Positions 25,058 through 33,600 of a stretch of DNA of 64,000 nucleotides are shown in pieces. The first letter of the stretch is position 1, and each line of letters starts with the position of its first letter. The notes below the pieces were generated by a model. It made no database searches. It was not told the DNA's origin and saw nothing but the letters and a program-made list of their open reading frames with translations. The translations under genes and the position numbers were made by a program. This DNA is from Anaerolineae bacterium (GTDB lineage: Bacteria > Chloroflexota > Anaerolineae > Promineifilales > Promineifilaceae), in assembly GCA_020848035.1 (NCBI GenBank), contig JADLAX010000074.1, forward strand, positions 1 to 64,000, in the 5' to 3' direction.

Positions 25058-27574
25058 ATGAGTGATTTACCCAAAAAAGCAAAAATCGTCGTCATCGGCG
25101 CGGGCATTGTGGGCAACAGCCTGGTGTATCACCTGGCCCGGCACGGCTGGAAAAACATCGTGCTGCTAGACAAAGGGCCGCTGCCCAACCCCGGCGGCTC
25201 CACCGGCCACGCCTCCAACTTCATCTTCCCGGTCGACCACTCCAAAGAAATGACGATGATCACCCTGGACAGCGTACGCCAGTACAAGGAGCTCGGCGTT
25301 TTCACGCAGAGCGGCGGCATTGAAGTGGCTCGCACCGACGAGCGCCTGGAAGAGCTGCGGCGGCGCATGGCCTCGGCCAGGGCGTGGGGCGTGGAATCAA
25401 AGCTGCTCACGCCCGATGAGGTGCAGGAATTGGTGCCCTATCTCGATAAAAGCGTCATCAAGGGCGGTTTTTACACCCCCAGCGTCGGCGTGGTGGATTC
25501 ACTGCGAGCCGGGACGTTGATGCGCGAGTATGCCATCGAGCAGGGGGTGCTTAAAGTGTTCCCCAATACGGAAATTGAAGATCTGGTGGTGAAAAAGGGC
25601 AAAATTCGCGCCGTCAAAACCAACCGGGGCAAAATTAAGGCGAAGTACGTCATGATTGCCTGCGGCTGTTGGAGCCCGCGCATTGCCGCGATGGCCGGAG
25701 CCACCATCCCGCTGACCCCCGCCGTGCACCAAATGATCAGCGTGGGGCCGCTGGCGCTGTTCGAGAAAACCACCCGCGAAATTGAGTACCCCATCGTGCG
25801 CGACATGGACACCTTTTGCTACGAGCGGCAAAATGGCAACGACATGGAGGTTGGTTCCTACGCCCACCGCCCCATTTTGATGAACGCCAACGACATCCCC
25901 TCGATTGAGGAATCGGCCCTGTCGCCCACCGAACTGCCCTTCACCGAGGACGATTTTGAGCCGCAGCTGGAGCAGGCGCTGGAGCTGATGCCGGAGATTT
26001 TGGGCGACGAAAAAGCAGGCATTCGCCACGCCATCAACGGCCTGCTGTCGCTGACGCCAGACGGCAGCCCGATCATCGGCGAGACGGTGGAGGTAAAAAA
26101 TTTGTGGTCGGTAGCGGCCATCTGGATTAAAGAAGCGCCGGGGTTTGCCAAAGCGGCCGTTGAGCTGTTCACCCACGGCGCGTCCGAAATTGATATTCAC
26201 GCCTGCGACATTGCCCGGTTTTATGAGTACGGCCGTACCACCCACCACGTCACCGCCCGCACCGCCGAAGCGTACAACAAGACGTATGGCATCGTGCATC
26301 CGCGCGAGCAGTACGCCTCCAACCGCAACGTGCGCACCAGCCCGTTTTACATCCGCGAAAAAGAGCTGGATGCCGAATTTTTCGAGACGGCGGGATGGGA
26401 ACGGCCGCAGTGGTACAACAGCAACGTCAAACTGCTGGATGAATACAAGGAGCAGGTGCAGGAACGGCCGCATGAGTGGGATGCCCGCTGGTGGTCGCCC
26501 ATCATCAACGCCGAGCACCTGGCCATGCGCGACCGCGTCGGCATGGTCGATCTGACCGCCTTTGCCCAATTTGACGTGCAAGGTCCCGGAGTCGTCAACT
26601 ACATCGAAAAGATGGCCGTCAACCAGATGGACGTGCCCGTCGGGCGCGGCGTCTACACGCCGATTCTCAATCCCCACGGCGGCTTCAAGTCTGACCTCAC
26701 CATTTTGCGCCTGGCGAAGGACAAATACCGCATCATCACCGGCGGCAGCGACGGCGGGCGCGACAAAAAGTGGTTCATGGACCATCTGCCTAAAGATGGC
26801 TCCGTCACCTTCACCGACCTCACCTCGGCCATCTGCACCGTGGGGCTGTGGGGACCAAAGGCCCGCGACGTGCTGCAAGCCGCCACCGACGACGACGTCG
26901 CCAACGCGGCATTCCCTTACGGCACGGTGAAAAACCTCATCATCAACGGCGTGCCGGCCCTGGCTTTCCGCATCTCCTACGTGGGCGAGCTGGGCTGGGA
27001 GATCAGCACCCACATGGAGCACGGCCTCAAGCTGTGGGACACGCTCTGGGAAGCGGGGCAAAAATATGGCATTGTGCCCGTCGGCATTGGAGTTTATGGC
27101 ACCACCGGCCGCCTGGAAAAAGGGTACCGCCTGATGGGCCACGAGCTGGAAAGCGAATACACGCCGGTCGAGGCTGGTTTAGACCGGCGGCTGGTGAAAA
27201 AGGCTGATTTCATCGGCAAGGAAGCGTATCTCAAAGCGCGCGAGGCAGGGCCAGCGGCGATTTTGTGCACGCTCACGGTGGATGATCACACCTCGGCCAG
27301 CGGCATGAAGCGGTATATGAACGGCCGTGAACCCATCGTCACCCCGGACGGCCAGCGCATTGTGGATGGCAAGGGACGGCCGTCTTACGTCACCAGCGCC
27401 GGGGCAGGGCCATCGGTCGGCAAGCACATCCTGCTGGCCTACCTGCCCCCCGAACTGGCCCAGGCTGGCACCCAACTGGCCGTCGAATACATGACCGAGC
27501 TGTACCCGGTCACCGTCGCCGTGGTTGGCAGCCGGCCGCTGTTTGACCCAGAGAATGAAAGGATGAAAGCATAG
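25058..27574 (+). CDS. FAD-dependent dimethylglycine/sarcosine dehydrogenase-like protein with GcvT domain
   Basis: 838 aa. The N-terminal DAO domain has the FAD-binding GxGxxG (VVIGAGIVGNS) at about residues 10-20. GSTGHASN at about 47-54 places a His where DMGDH-type enzymes attach FAD covalently. The C-terminal half (about 430-838) is a GcvT/aminomethyltransferase fold that binds tetrahydrofolate (VGELGWEIS, VEAGLDRRLVKKADFIGKEA). Such enzymes oxidatively remove N-methyl groups from dimethylglycine or sarcosine, give methylene-THF and pass electrons to ETF. etfBA are the next two genes. AAGGAG lies 8 nt before the ATG at 25058. Exact substrate inferred. Confidence 0.87.
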   Translation: MSDLPKKAKIVVIGAGIVGNSLVYHLARHGWKNIVLLDKGPLPNPGGSTGHASNFIFPVDHSKEMTMITLDSVRQYKELGVFTQSGGIEVARTDERLEELRRRMASARAWGVESKLLTPDEVQELVPYLDKSVIKGGFYTPSVGVVDSLRAGTLMREYAIEQGVLKVFPNTEIEDLVVKKGKIRAVKTNRGKIKAKYVMIACGCWSPRIAAMAGATIPLTPAVHQMISVGPLALFEKTTREIEYPIVRDMDTFCYERQNGNDMEVGSYAHRPILMNANDIPSIEESALSPTELPFTEDDFEPQLEQALELMPEILGDEKAGIRHAINGLLSLTPDGSPIIGETVEVKNLWSVAAIWIKEAPGFAKAAVELFTHGASEIDIHACDIARFYEYGRTTHHVTARTAEAYNKTYGIVHPREQYASNRNVRTSPFYIREKELDAEFFETAGWERPQWYNSNVKLLDEYKEQVQERPHEWDARWWSPIINAEHLAMRDRVGMVDLTAFAQFDVQGPGVVNYIEKMAVNQMDVPVGRGVYTPILNPHGGFKSDLTILRLAKDKYRIITGGSDGGRDKKWFMDHLPKDGSVTFTDLTSAICTVGLWGPKARDVLQAATDDDVANAAFPYGTVKNLIINGVPALAFRISYVGELGWEISTHMEHGLKLWDTLWEAGQKYGIVPVGIGVYGTTGRLEKGYRLMGHELESEYTPVEAGLDRRLVKKADFIGKEAYLKAREAGPAAILCTLTVDDHTSASGMKRYMNGREPIVTPDGQRIVDGKGRPSYVTSAGAGPSVGKHILLAYLPPELAQAGTQLAVEYMTELYPVTVAVVGSRPLFDPENERMKA

Positions 27575-27579
27575 GGAAA

Positions 27580-27656
27580 TTGGAGATTGGAGACTAGAGA
27601 TTGCTTTTAATCTCCAATCTCGTGCAAAGCACAAAATCTCCAATCTCCAAATCAGG
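27580..27656. repeat. GGAGATT heptamer repeat with inverted arm
   Basis: GGAGATTGGAGACTAGAGATT is mirrored by AATCTCCAATCTC and AATCTCCAATCTCC downstream, making a large imperfect hairpin that fills the 88 bp gap before etfB. The family recurs at 34586-34648, 58228-58310 and 61720-61752. Confidence 0.85.
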
Positions 27657-27662
27657 TGAAAC

Positions 27663-28421
27663 ATGGAAATTCTAGTTTGCATCAAACGCGTCCCGACCAC
27701 CGGGGCCAAAATCGTGCTGACGGCCGATTCGCGGGCGATTGAGACGCGCAATTTGGGCTTTACGATTAGTCCGCACGAGGAGTGCGCCGTGGAAGCGGCG
27801 GTGCAGCTGGTGGAACAGCTCGGCGGCAGCGTGACGGTGCTTACCCTGGGCAGCCCGGACGCCGCCCAGCAGCTGCGCGACGCCCTGGCCGTGGGCGCAG
27901 ACAAGGCGCTTCTGCTGGAAACCGACGGCGGCGAGTGGGAGCCGATGGCCACCGCCAACGCCATCGTCGCGGCAGTGAAGGCGGCGGGGCAGACGTTTGA
28001 TTTGCTCCTGTTTGGCAACGAGGCGGCCGACAGCGGCGACTACCAGGTGGGTGTGCGCGTGGCCCATGCCCTGGATTTGCCCTGCGTGACGGGGGTGAAA
28101 GCGTTAGAAATTGAGGGCCGCAGCGCCGCCGCCAAACGCGAAGCAGGCGGTGGCTTTGAACGGTACGAGGTCAATCTCCCGGCTGTTTTCACCGTCAAGG
28201 AAGGCATCAACCTGCCGCGCTACCCGTCGGTGCCCGGGCGGCTGCGCGCCAAGAAAAAGCCGCTGGAAACCAGCACCCCGCAAAAAAACGGCGGCGGCCT
28301 GGAGCTGGTGAAGCTGGTCACCCCACCCGAGCAAAGCAAATCGGCGGAGGTTTTGGGTTCGGGAACGGCCGTTGTACCAAAAATCATCGACATATTACGC
28401 GAACTCAAGTTTATGGATTAG
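27663..28421 (+). CDS. etfB: Electron transfer flavoprotein beta subunit
   Basis: 252 aa, normal length for EtfB/FixA. The N-terminal MEILVCIKRVPTTGAKI and the block NEAADSGDYQVGVRVAHALDLP are diagnostic for the AMP-binding small subunit. With EtfA it would accept electrons from the preceding flavoprotein and pass them to the membrane quinone pool. A bifurcating role cannot be excluded from sequence alone. A GGAGATT hairpin precedes it and an ACAGAGG repeat follows it. Confidence 0.93.
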   Translation: MEILVCIKRVPTTGAKIVLTADSRAIETRNLGFTISPHEECAVEAAVQLVEQLGGSVTVLTLGSPDAAQQLRDALAVGADKALLLETDGGEWEPMATANAIVAAVKAAGQTFDLLLFGNEAADSGDYQVGVRVAHALDLPCVTGVKALEIEGRSAAAKREAGGGFERYEVNLPAVFTVKEGINLPRYPSVPGRLRAKKKPLETSTPQKNGGGLELVKLVTPPEQSKSAEVLGSGTAVVPKIIDILRELKFMD

Positions 28422-28425
28422 AAGG

Positions 28426-28518
28426 AACACAGAGATGCACAGAGAACCACAGAGGTTCACAGAGGAAAAGAATTTTCTGTGCAACTCCGTGTCTCCTCTG
28501 TGTAACTCTGTGTAACGC
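28426..28518. repeat. ACAGAGG heptamer repeat with inverted arm
   Basis: Copies of CACAGAGG on the + strand (ACACAGAGATGCACAGAGAA, CACAGAGGTTCACAGAGG) face copies of CTCTGTGTAACTCTGTGTAAC, forming a long hairpin in the etfB-etfA gap. The family recurs inside a coding region at 58640-58697. Confidence 0.85.
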
Positions 28519-28533
28519 TTTTAAAGAGGCAAC

Positions 28534-29493
28534 ATGATTCTAGGCATTATCGAACACGACCGGGGACAGCTGAACAACCAATCGCTGGAGATGCTGACGC
28601 TGGCGCGGCAGGTGGCGGTGGATGAGGGGATGGCGGTTACGGCCGTACTCATCGGCTCCAATTCAGCACCCCTGGCCGACAACCTGACCCGCTACGGCGT
28701 CAGCCAGGCCATTGTGGCCAGCCACGGCGGGCTGGACGACTACGCCCCGGAAGCGTGGGCCGAGACGGTGGTGCAAATCGCCCAGGCGAAACCACCCAAA
28801 GCCATCCTGGCCACCGGCACCGACCGGGGCAATGAGCTGCTGGCCCACATTGCCGCCCGGCTGGACCTGCCGCTGGCCGCCAACGTCACCCAGGTCACCG
28901 TGGGCGACCCCTACGAAATTACCCGCGTGCGCTGGGGCGGCAGCCTGTTTGAAGAGGCCCGGCTGTACGGCCGTATCAAACTGCTCACCGTTGCGCCATT
29001 GACGCTGCCAGTCCGTGAAGCACCGGTTGACGGCGTGACTGTGGCAGCATTCACCCCCACGCTGGACAAAAAGCTGTTTCGTGTGCGGGTCACTTCGCGG
29101 GAAGCGCCGGAGAGCGATAAAATTTCGCTGGCGGAGGCGCGGCTGGTGGTGGGCGGCGGCCGTGGCGTGGGCAGCGCCGCAGGGTTTGCCGTGCTGGAGG
29201 AATTGGCCAGCCTGCTGGGCGGCGCGGTGGGCGGCTCCCGCGTGGCCACCAACCTGGGCTGGCGGCCCCATGCCGACCAGGTCGGCCAGACCGGCACGCG
29301 CATCGCCCCCGATCTCTACATCGCCTGCGGCATCAGCGGGGCGATTCAGCACTGGGTGGGCTGCAAAGGGGCCAAAAAAATCCTGGCCATCAACACCGAT
29401 CCCGAAGCCCCCATGATGACCAAAGCCGACTACGCCGTCGTGGGTGATTTACACGAGATTTTGCCCGCGCTCATCGCCGCATTGCAAAAATAA
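28534..29493 (+). CDS. etfA: Electron transfer flavoprotein alpha subunit
   Basis: 319 aa EtfA/FixB. The C-terminal FAD-binding domain is clear: VVGGGRGVGSAAGFAVLEE, GGSRVATNLGW, GQTGTRIAPDLYIACGISGAIQH and KKILAINTDPEAPM. The N-terminal alpha/beta domain pairs with EtfB. It holds the FAD that shuttles electrons from the dehydrogenase at 25058. Gene order dehydrogenase-etfB-etfA supports this. A REP-like element follows within 20 bp of the stop. Confidence 0.94.
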   Translation: MILGIIEHDRGQLNNQSLEMLTLARQVAVDEGMAVTAVLIGSNSAPLADNLTRYGVSQAIVASHGGLDDYAPEAWAETVVQIAQAKPPKAILATGTDRGNELLAHIAARLDLPLAANVTQVTVGDPYEITRVRWGGSLFEEARLYGRIKLLTVAPLTLPVREAPVDGVTVAAFTPTLDKKLFRVRVTSREAPESDKISLAEARLVVGGGRGVGSAAGFAVLEELASLLGGAVGGSRVATNLGWRPHADQVGQTGTRIAPDLYIACGISGAIQHWVGCKGAKKILAINTDPEAPMMTKADYAVVGDLHEILPALIAALQK

Positions 29494-29507
29494 AACCTTT
29501 TGAAGTT

Positions 29508-29574
29508 GTCATTCCCGCGCAGGCGGGAATCCACTGACGGCGCAGTTTATGGATGCCCGCCTACGCGGGCATGA
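29508..29574. repeat. REP-like double hairpin (GTCATTCCCGC...GCGGGCATGAC)
   Basis: Two GC-rich hairpins, TCCCGCGCAGGCGGGA and GCCCGCCTACGCGGGC, are arranged head to head. The outer ends are complementary (GTCAT and ATGAC). This form matches the widespread REP/BIME-like class of bacterial intergenic elements. It lies after etfA and may stabilise or end that part of the transcript. Confidence 0.85.
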
Positions 29575-29667
29575 CAAACCTGGATGAATAAATTTCGGCA
29601 AACATTGTGACGATTGATACAATCACGGTTTTGCACTTGAATTTTGGCAAACAGGTGAATTCCAGCT

Positions 29668-30003
29668 ATGACAATGTATCAAGTTATGTATTGGCACGAT
29701 ATTCCGGTGCAGGTGCGCGCGGGCGGACGGCGCGACCGGGTGAGCATTGAACTGCCGCCGCGCTTCTTGGAAGCGGTGGACAAAGCGGCGATGGTGGCCG
29801 AGCTGACCGGCACGGATGCGTACCTGGATGGGTTCCACTGGAGTGAGCCGGAAGAACGAGAAGGCACGCCAGAAGCGGTGGCGACGGCCGTTTCCCAGGA
29901 ACTCATCACCCGCTATGAACAAATCGACTGGCGGAAAACGGCCGCTTCTGTTAAATCAGAGGGTGAATCCTCTGATAAATCAGGGAGCGCTTCCTCTGGC
30001 TAA
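29668..30003 (+). CDS. Small conserved protein linked to corrinoid C1 operons (virulence-factor-like family)
   Basis: 111 aa, soluble. Residues 1-85 resemble the small family named virulence factor (PF13769-like): a beta-rich start YQVMYWHDIPVQVRAGG, RVSIELPPRFLEAVDKAAM and DAYLDGFHW. The C-terminal 30 residues are low-complexity Ser/Glu/Lys. From memory, this family often neighbours MttB, MetF and corrinoid genes in alphaproteobacteria, which supports a part in this pathway; its function is unknown. The ATG at 29668 and a second at 29674 are both possible. The stop lies 6 nt before the activator gene, so the two are coupled. Confidence 0.68.
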   Translation: MTMYQVMYWHDIPVQVRAGGRRDRVSIELPPRFLEAVDKAAMVAELTGTDAYLDGFHWSEPEEREGTPEAVATAVSQELITRYEQIDWRKTAASVKSEGESSDKSGSASSG

Positions 30004-30009
30004 AGAATT

Positions 30010-32064
30010 ATGACTGACCACAACAACAACGATCCCCTCGTCATTTTTATGCCATCGGGGCGACGAGGGCGCGTTTCGCCGGGCACGCTGGTACTGGATG
30101 CTGCCCGCCAGCTGGGCGTCGAAATTGAATCCATCTGTGGCGGGCGGCTCACCTGCAACAAGTGCCGCGTGCGCCTGGAAGAAGGCCACTTCGCCAAACA
30201 CGCCATCACCTCCACCCCCGACCATCTCTCGTCGCCCAGCGCCGAGGAAGTGCGCCTGCTGGAGCGGCTGGACAGCCTCGACTGCCGCCTCTCCTGCAAC
30301 GCCCAAATCGTGGGCGATGCCCTCATTTTTGTGCCGGAAGAGAGCCGGGCCCACAAGCAGGTGGTGCGCAAAGACGCCACCATGCGGGTGATCGACCTCT
30401 TCCCGGCGGTGCGCCAGGTGTTTGTTGAGGTGGATCAGGCCGAGCTGGGCGAGCATCGCGGCGATTGGGGCCGCCTGCAAGAGGCCCTGGCCGCCAAGTG
30501 GGAGCTGCACGATCTGATCATCGATTTGCCGGTGCTGCGTGAGCTTCAGGCCACGCTGCGCCAGGGCAAGTGGGCGGTCACCGTGACGCTGTGGCAGGAC
30601 CGCGAAGTGATCGACGTGCAGCCGGGCTACGCCGAAGGCGTGTACGGCCTGGCGGTGGACATTGGTTCCACCACCATCGCCGGGTTCCTGTGCGATTTGC
30701 GCACGGGCGAAATTTTGGCCACAGAGTCGATGATGAATCCGCAGGTGACCTACGGCGAAGATTTGATGAGCCGTGTTTCGTTTGCCATGATGCACAATGA
30801 CGGGTTGGACAAGATGCATACGGCCGTTATCGAGGCCCTCAACCGTTTAGCCGCCAGCACCGCCCGCGAAGCTGGCATTCGCCAGCGGCACATTCAGGAA
30901 GCGGTGTTTGTGGGCAACACCACAATGATCCATATTTTGCTGGGGATCAGCCCGGTGGAGCTGGGCGGCGCGCCCTTTGCTCTGGCCAACCGGGACAGCA
31001 TGGACGTCAAAGCGCGCGAACTCGGCCTGCGGCTGCACCGCAGCGCCAACGTGCACGTGCTGCCCGCCGAAGCGGGCCACGTCGGGGCGGATAACGTGGC
31101 TGCGCTCATTGCCGAAGTGCCGTACACGCTGGATGAGGTGACGCTGCTGGTGGACGTAGGGACAAATGCCGAAATTGTGCTGGGCAATCGGGAATGGATG
31201 TACAGCGCTTCCAGTCCCACCGGTCCGGCGTTTGAAGGGGCGCAAATCCGCTTTGGTATGCGGGCCGCGCCGGGGGCCATCGAGCGGGTGCGCATCGACC
31301 CGGAGACCAAGGTAGCCCGCTTCCGCGTCATTGGTGAAGAAGCGTGGTCGGATGAATGGCAAATTGGGCCGCAGTTTGCGGCGGAGGCCCAGCCCAAACA
31401 TTTGGCGGCGGGCATTTGCGGCTCGGGCATCATCGAGGTGGTGGCGGAGATGTTTTTGGCGGGGATTTTGCTGCCCGACGGCCGTTTCAACCCCGACCTC
31501 GACCACGAGCGCATTACCTGGGACGACCGGCGCGGGCAGTATATGTTGGCCACCGCCGAGCAGTCCACCACCGGCAGCCCCATTTTGGTGACGCAGGACG
31601 ACGTGCGCAGCATCCAGCTGGCTAAAGCGGCGCTGTACGCCGGAATCAAGCTGCTGATGAACCAGGCCGAACTGACTCAGGTGGATCGCATCGTGCTGGC
31701 CGGGGCGTTTGGCAGCTACATCGATCCCAAATACGCCATGATTTTGGGGCTGATTCCCGACTGCGAGCTAACGAAGGTAACGGCCGTAGGCAACGCCGCC
31801 GGTGATGGGGCACGGATCGCCCTGCTCAACAGGCACAAGCGCACCGAGGCGCAGCGCATTGCCGAATGGGTGACGTATGTGGAAACGGCCGTACACCCCG
31901 ATTTTCAGCAAGAATTTGTGGGCGCGATTCACATCCCCCACGCCAGCGACGCCTTTCCCCACCTGGACGGCCTGCTGCCGGAACCGGTGGGGCAACGTGA
32001 TGAGGTGGGAAACGGCCGTGGTGAACGCCGCCGCCGCCGCACCAGAAAACCACAAACCCCGTAG
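30010..32064 (+). CDS. Corrinoid activation protein: 2Fe-2S ferredoxin plus ASKHA ATPase (RACo/RamA-like)
   Basis: 684 aa. The N-terminal plant-type ferredoxin domain (about 1-105) has cluster ligands Cys43, Cys49, Cys52 and probably Cys96. A linker domain leads to an ASKHA-fold ATPase (about 210-640) with the phosphate-binding GLAVDIGSTTIAG, LLVDVGTNAEIVLG and GSGIIEVVAEM, and the C-terminal VLAGAFGSYIDPKYA. Such proteins use ATP to re-reduce inactive Co(II) corrinoid to Co(I). The product serves the corrinoid protein encoded next. The C-terminus is a basic low-complexity tail, and the TAG stop lies inside the repeat at 32061. Confidence 0.92.
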   Translation: MTDHNNNDPLVIFMPSGRRGRVSPGTLVLDAARQLGVEIESICGGRLTCNKCRVRLEEGHFAKHAITSTPDHLSSPSAEEVRLLERLDSLDCRLSCNAQIVGDALIFVPEESRAHKQVVRKDATMRVIDLFPAVRQVFVEVDQAELGEHRGDWGRLQEALAAKWELHDLIIDLPVLRELQATLRQGKWAVTVTLWQDREVIDVQPGYAEGVYGLAVDIGSTTIAGFLCDLRTGEILATESMMNPQVTYGEDLMSRVSFAMMHNDGLDKMHTAVIEALNRLAASTAREAGIRQRHIQEAVFVGNTTMIHILLGISPVELGGAPFALANRDSMDVKARELGLRLHRSANVHVLPAEAGHVGADNVAALIAEVPYTLDEVTLLVDVGTNAEIVLGNREWMYSASSPTGPAFEGAQIRFGMRAAPGAIERVRIDPETKVARFRVIGEEAWSDEWQIGPQFAAEAQPKHLAAGICGSGIIEVVAEMFLAGILLPDGRFNPDLDHERITWDDRRGQYMLATAEQSTTGSPILVTQDDVRSIQLAKAALYAGIKLLMNQAELTQVDRIVLAGAFGSYIDPKYAMILGLIPDCELTKVTAVGNAAGDGARIALLNRHKRTEAQRIAEWVTYVETAVHPDFQQEFVGAIHIPHASDAFPHLDGLLPEPVGQRDEVGNGRGERRRRRTRKPQTP

Positions 32065-32132
32065 GGGCGAGGCAGTTGCAAAGGGGCACTGTTAGACAAA
32101 CCATCATACCCTCCAACTGCCTCGCCCCTTAC
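32061..32132. repeat. GTAGGGGCGAGGCAGTTG inverted repeat
   Basis: GTAGGGGCGAGGCAGTTG (32061-32078) pairs with CAACTGCCTCGCCCCTTAC (32114-32132) around a loop of about 35 nt, leaving 25 nt to the next ATG. The stop codon of the activator gene is the TAG within the left arm. Confidence 0.85.
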
Positions 32133-32157
32133 GATAACATTCAAAAAGGACCACGCA

Positions 32158-32856
32158 ATGAGCGAAGACGAACAAGACGACATCATCCTGGAAGAATTAT
32201 CCTTAGACGAGCTCTATGAGCTGATGCACGAAGATTTATACGATGGCTACGCCGCCGAAATTGAGGAAGAGGTACACGAAGCCCTGAGCCGGGACATTCA
32301 GCCCTACGAAATTCTCACCAAGGGGCTGGTAGCTGGCATGGACATCGTTGGCGTGGACTTCCGCGACGGCATTTTGTTTGTGCCCGAGGTGCTGATGGCC
32401 GCCAAGGCCATGAAGGCGGGCATGGCGATTTTACGACCGCTTCTCGCTGAAACCGGCGCACCGAAAATGGGCACCATGGTCATCGGCACCGTCAAGGGCG
32501 ACATCCACGACATTGGCCAGAACCTGGTCAGCATGATGATGGAGGGCGCGGGCTTTGAGGTGATCAACATCGGCATCAATAATTCCGTCGAGGATTATTT
32601 TGCCGCCATCAAGGAACACAACCCGGACATCCTGGGCATGAGCGCCCTGCTGACGACCACCATGCCCTACATGCGCGTGGTGATCAATGCCCTGAAAGAA
32701 GAGGGCATTCGCGATAAAATCACGGTGCTGGTGGGTGGCGCACCGCTCAACGAGGCGTTTGCCGAAGACATCGAAGCCGACGCCTACTGCCGCGATGCGG
32801 CCGTTGCCGTGGTGACCGCCAAAAAGTTTATGGAAATCCGCCGCGCTAAAGGGTAA
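32158..32856 (+). CDS. Corrinoid (B12-binding) methyl-carrier protein, MttC/MtgC-like
   Basis: 232 aa. An N-terminal helical cap (about 1-100, with the LLxAMKAGM-type segment) precedes a Rossmann B12-binding domain. The cobalamin signature DIHDIG is at residues 115-120, with His117 as the lower axial ligand, followed by GINNSVEDYFAA and VGGAPLNEAFAEDI. It carries the methyl between the MttB-like enzyme and the folate methyltransferase. It is a little longer at the N-terminus than typical and starts with an acidic run (SEDEQDDIILEE). Confidence 0.93.
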   Translation: MSEDEQDDIILEELSLDELYELMHEDLYDGYAAEIEEEVHEALSRDIQPYEILTKGLVAGMDIVGVDFRDGILFVPEVLMAAKAMKAGMAILRPLLAETGAPKMGTMVIGTVKGDIHDIGQNLVSMMMEGAGFEVINIGINNSVEDYFAAIKEHNPDILGMSALLTTTMPYMRVVINALKEEGIRDKITVLVGGAPLNEAFAEDIEADAYCRDAAVAVVTAKKFMEIRRAKG

Positions 32857-32862
32857 ATTCGG

Positions 32863-33007
32863 GCCTGTCAGGTTTGGTTGTAGTTTAAGAAAACAATCCG
32901 GTAAGCCTTGTGGGACGATTTTGCAAATCGTCCAGGCGATTTACAAAATCGCCCTACAGCAGTTACCCGATTTAATATTTAATCTACAAGCAAACCTGAC
33001 AGGCCTA
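32863..33007. repeat. Nested palindromic element between corrinoid protein and metV-like gene
   Basis: The outer arms GCCTGTCAGGTTTGGTTGTAG and CTACAAGCAAACCTGACAGGC (about 20 nt each) enclose two smaller hairpins built on GGACGATTTTGCAAATCGTCC and GGCGATTTACAAAATCGCC. The inner pair looks like a second repeat family inserted into the first. The right end abuts the metV-like ATG at 33008. Confidence 0.88.
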
Positions 33008-33514
33008 ATGGACAAGATCATGGGACTGCTGCGTCGTCTGCAAAACCATCCCGCGTTTTTGGAAAAGGTGTATGCGTGGATGCATACGGCCGTTTCCACC
33101 CTCCAGCCCCTCATTGCCAAACTGGGCTACGAACGGGCCAACCGCTGGCTGAAAGGCGGCGAAGAGCTGGCCAAACGCGCCGTCTTCGACTGCCACATGT
33201 GCGGCCAGTGCATCCTGCATTCCACCGGCATGACCTGCCCCATGAGCTGTCCCAAAAATTTACGCAATGGCCCCTGTGGCGGCGTGCGCGCCAACGGCCA
33301 CTGCGAAGTAAAGCCAGAAATGCGCTGCGTCTGGGTCCAGGCGTATGAACGCTCCCAACAAATGCCCATCTACGGCGACGAAATCTTGTGGATCCAGCCT
33401 CCCGTCAACCGCCAGCTCGAAGGCCAATCCGCCTGGGTTACCATGCTCACCGGCGCAGACATGGAAACGCCGAAAGGCTGGGTGGGCGTGACGGAGATGA
33501 CGGTGAACAGTTAA
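33008..33514 (+). CDS. metV: Methylenetetrahydrofolate reductase C-terminal (MetV-like) protein
   Basis: 168 aa Cys-rich protein of the MTHFR_C/MetV family, which partners MetF in acetogens and C1-oxidising bacteria. The Cys at 62, 65, 68, 77, 81, 90, 99 and 107 form the motif CHMCGQC...CPMSC...NGPCGG, suggesting zinc or iron-sulfur binding that could feed electrons to or from MetF's flavin. The N-terminal 60 residues are helical. I start at the ATG at 33008 because the longer open frame (from 32921) is only the palindromic repeat read through. There is no clear ribosome binding site. Confidence 0.85.
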   Translation: MDKIMGLLRRLQNHPAFLEKVYAWMHTAVSTLQPLIAKLGYERANRWLKGGEELAKRAVFDCHMCGQCILHSTGMTCPMSCPKNLRNGPCGGVRANGHCEVKPEMRCVWVQAYERSQQMPIYGDEILWIQPPVNRQLEGQSAWVTMLTGADMETPKGWVGVTEMTVNS

Positions 33515-33588
33515 AAGTTAAAAGTGAAAAGTGAAAAGTTGCTTACCACTTATTACTTATTACTTTTCACTGCTCACTGATTACCGAC
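33512..33588. repeat. GTGAAAAGT/TAAAAGT short repeat with inverted arm
   Basis: AGTTAAAAGTTAAAAGTGAAAAGTGAAAAGT is followed by ACTTATTACTTATTACTTTTCACT, giving a hairpin that fills the metV-metF gap and overlaps the metV stop codon. A one-sided copy is at 63693-63726. Confidence 0.82.
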
Positions 33589-33600
33589 AACAGAAAACCA

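Noticed and set aside
29508..29574. Rho-independent terminator after etfA
   Set aside because: The hairpins lack a following T-run and the outer ends are complementary, so the form fits a REP-like element better.
32921..33007. N-terminal extension of the metV-like frame
   Set aside because: It is the right half of a nested palindromic repeat read through; family similarity begins after the ATG at 33008.
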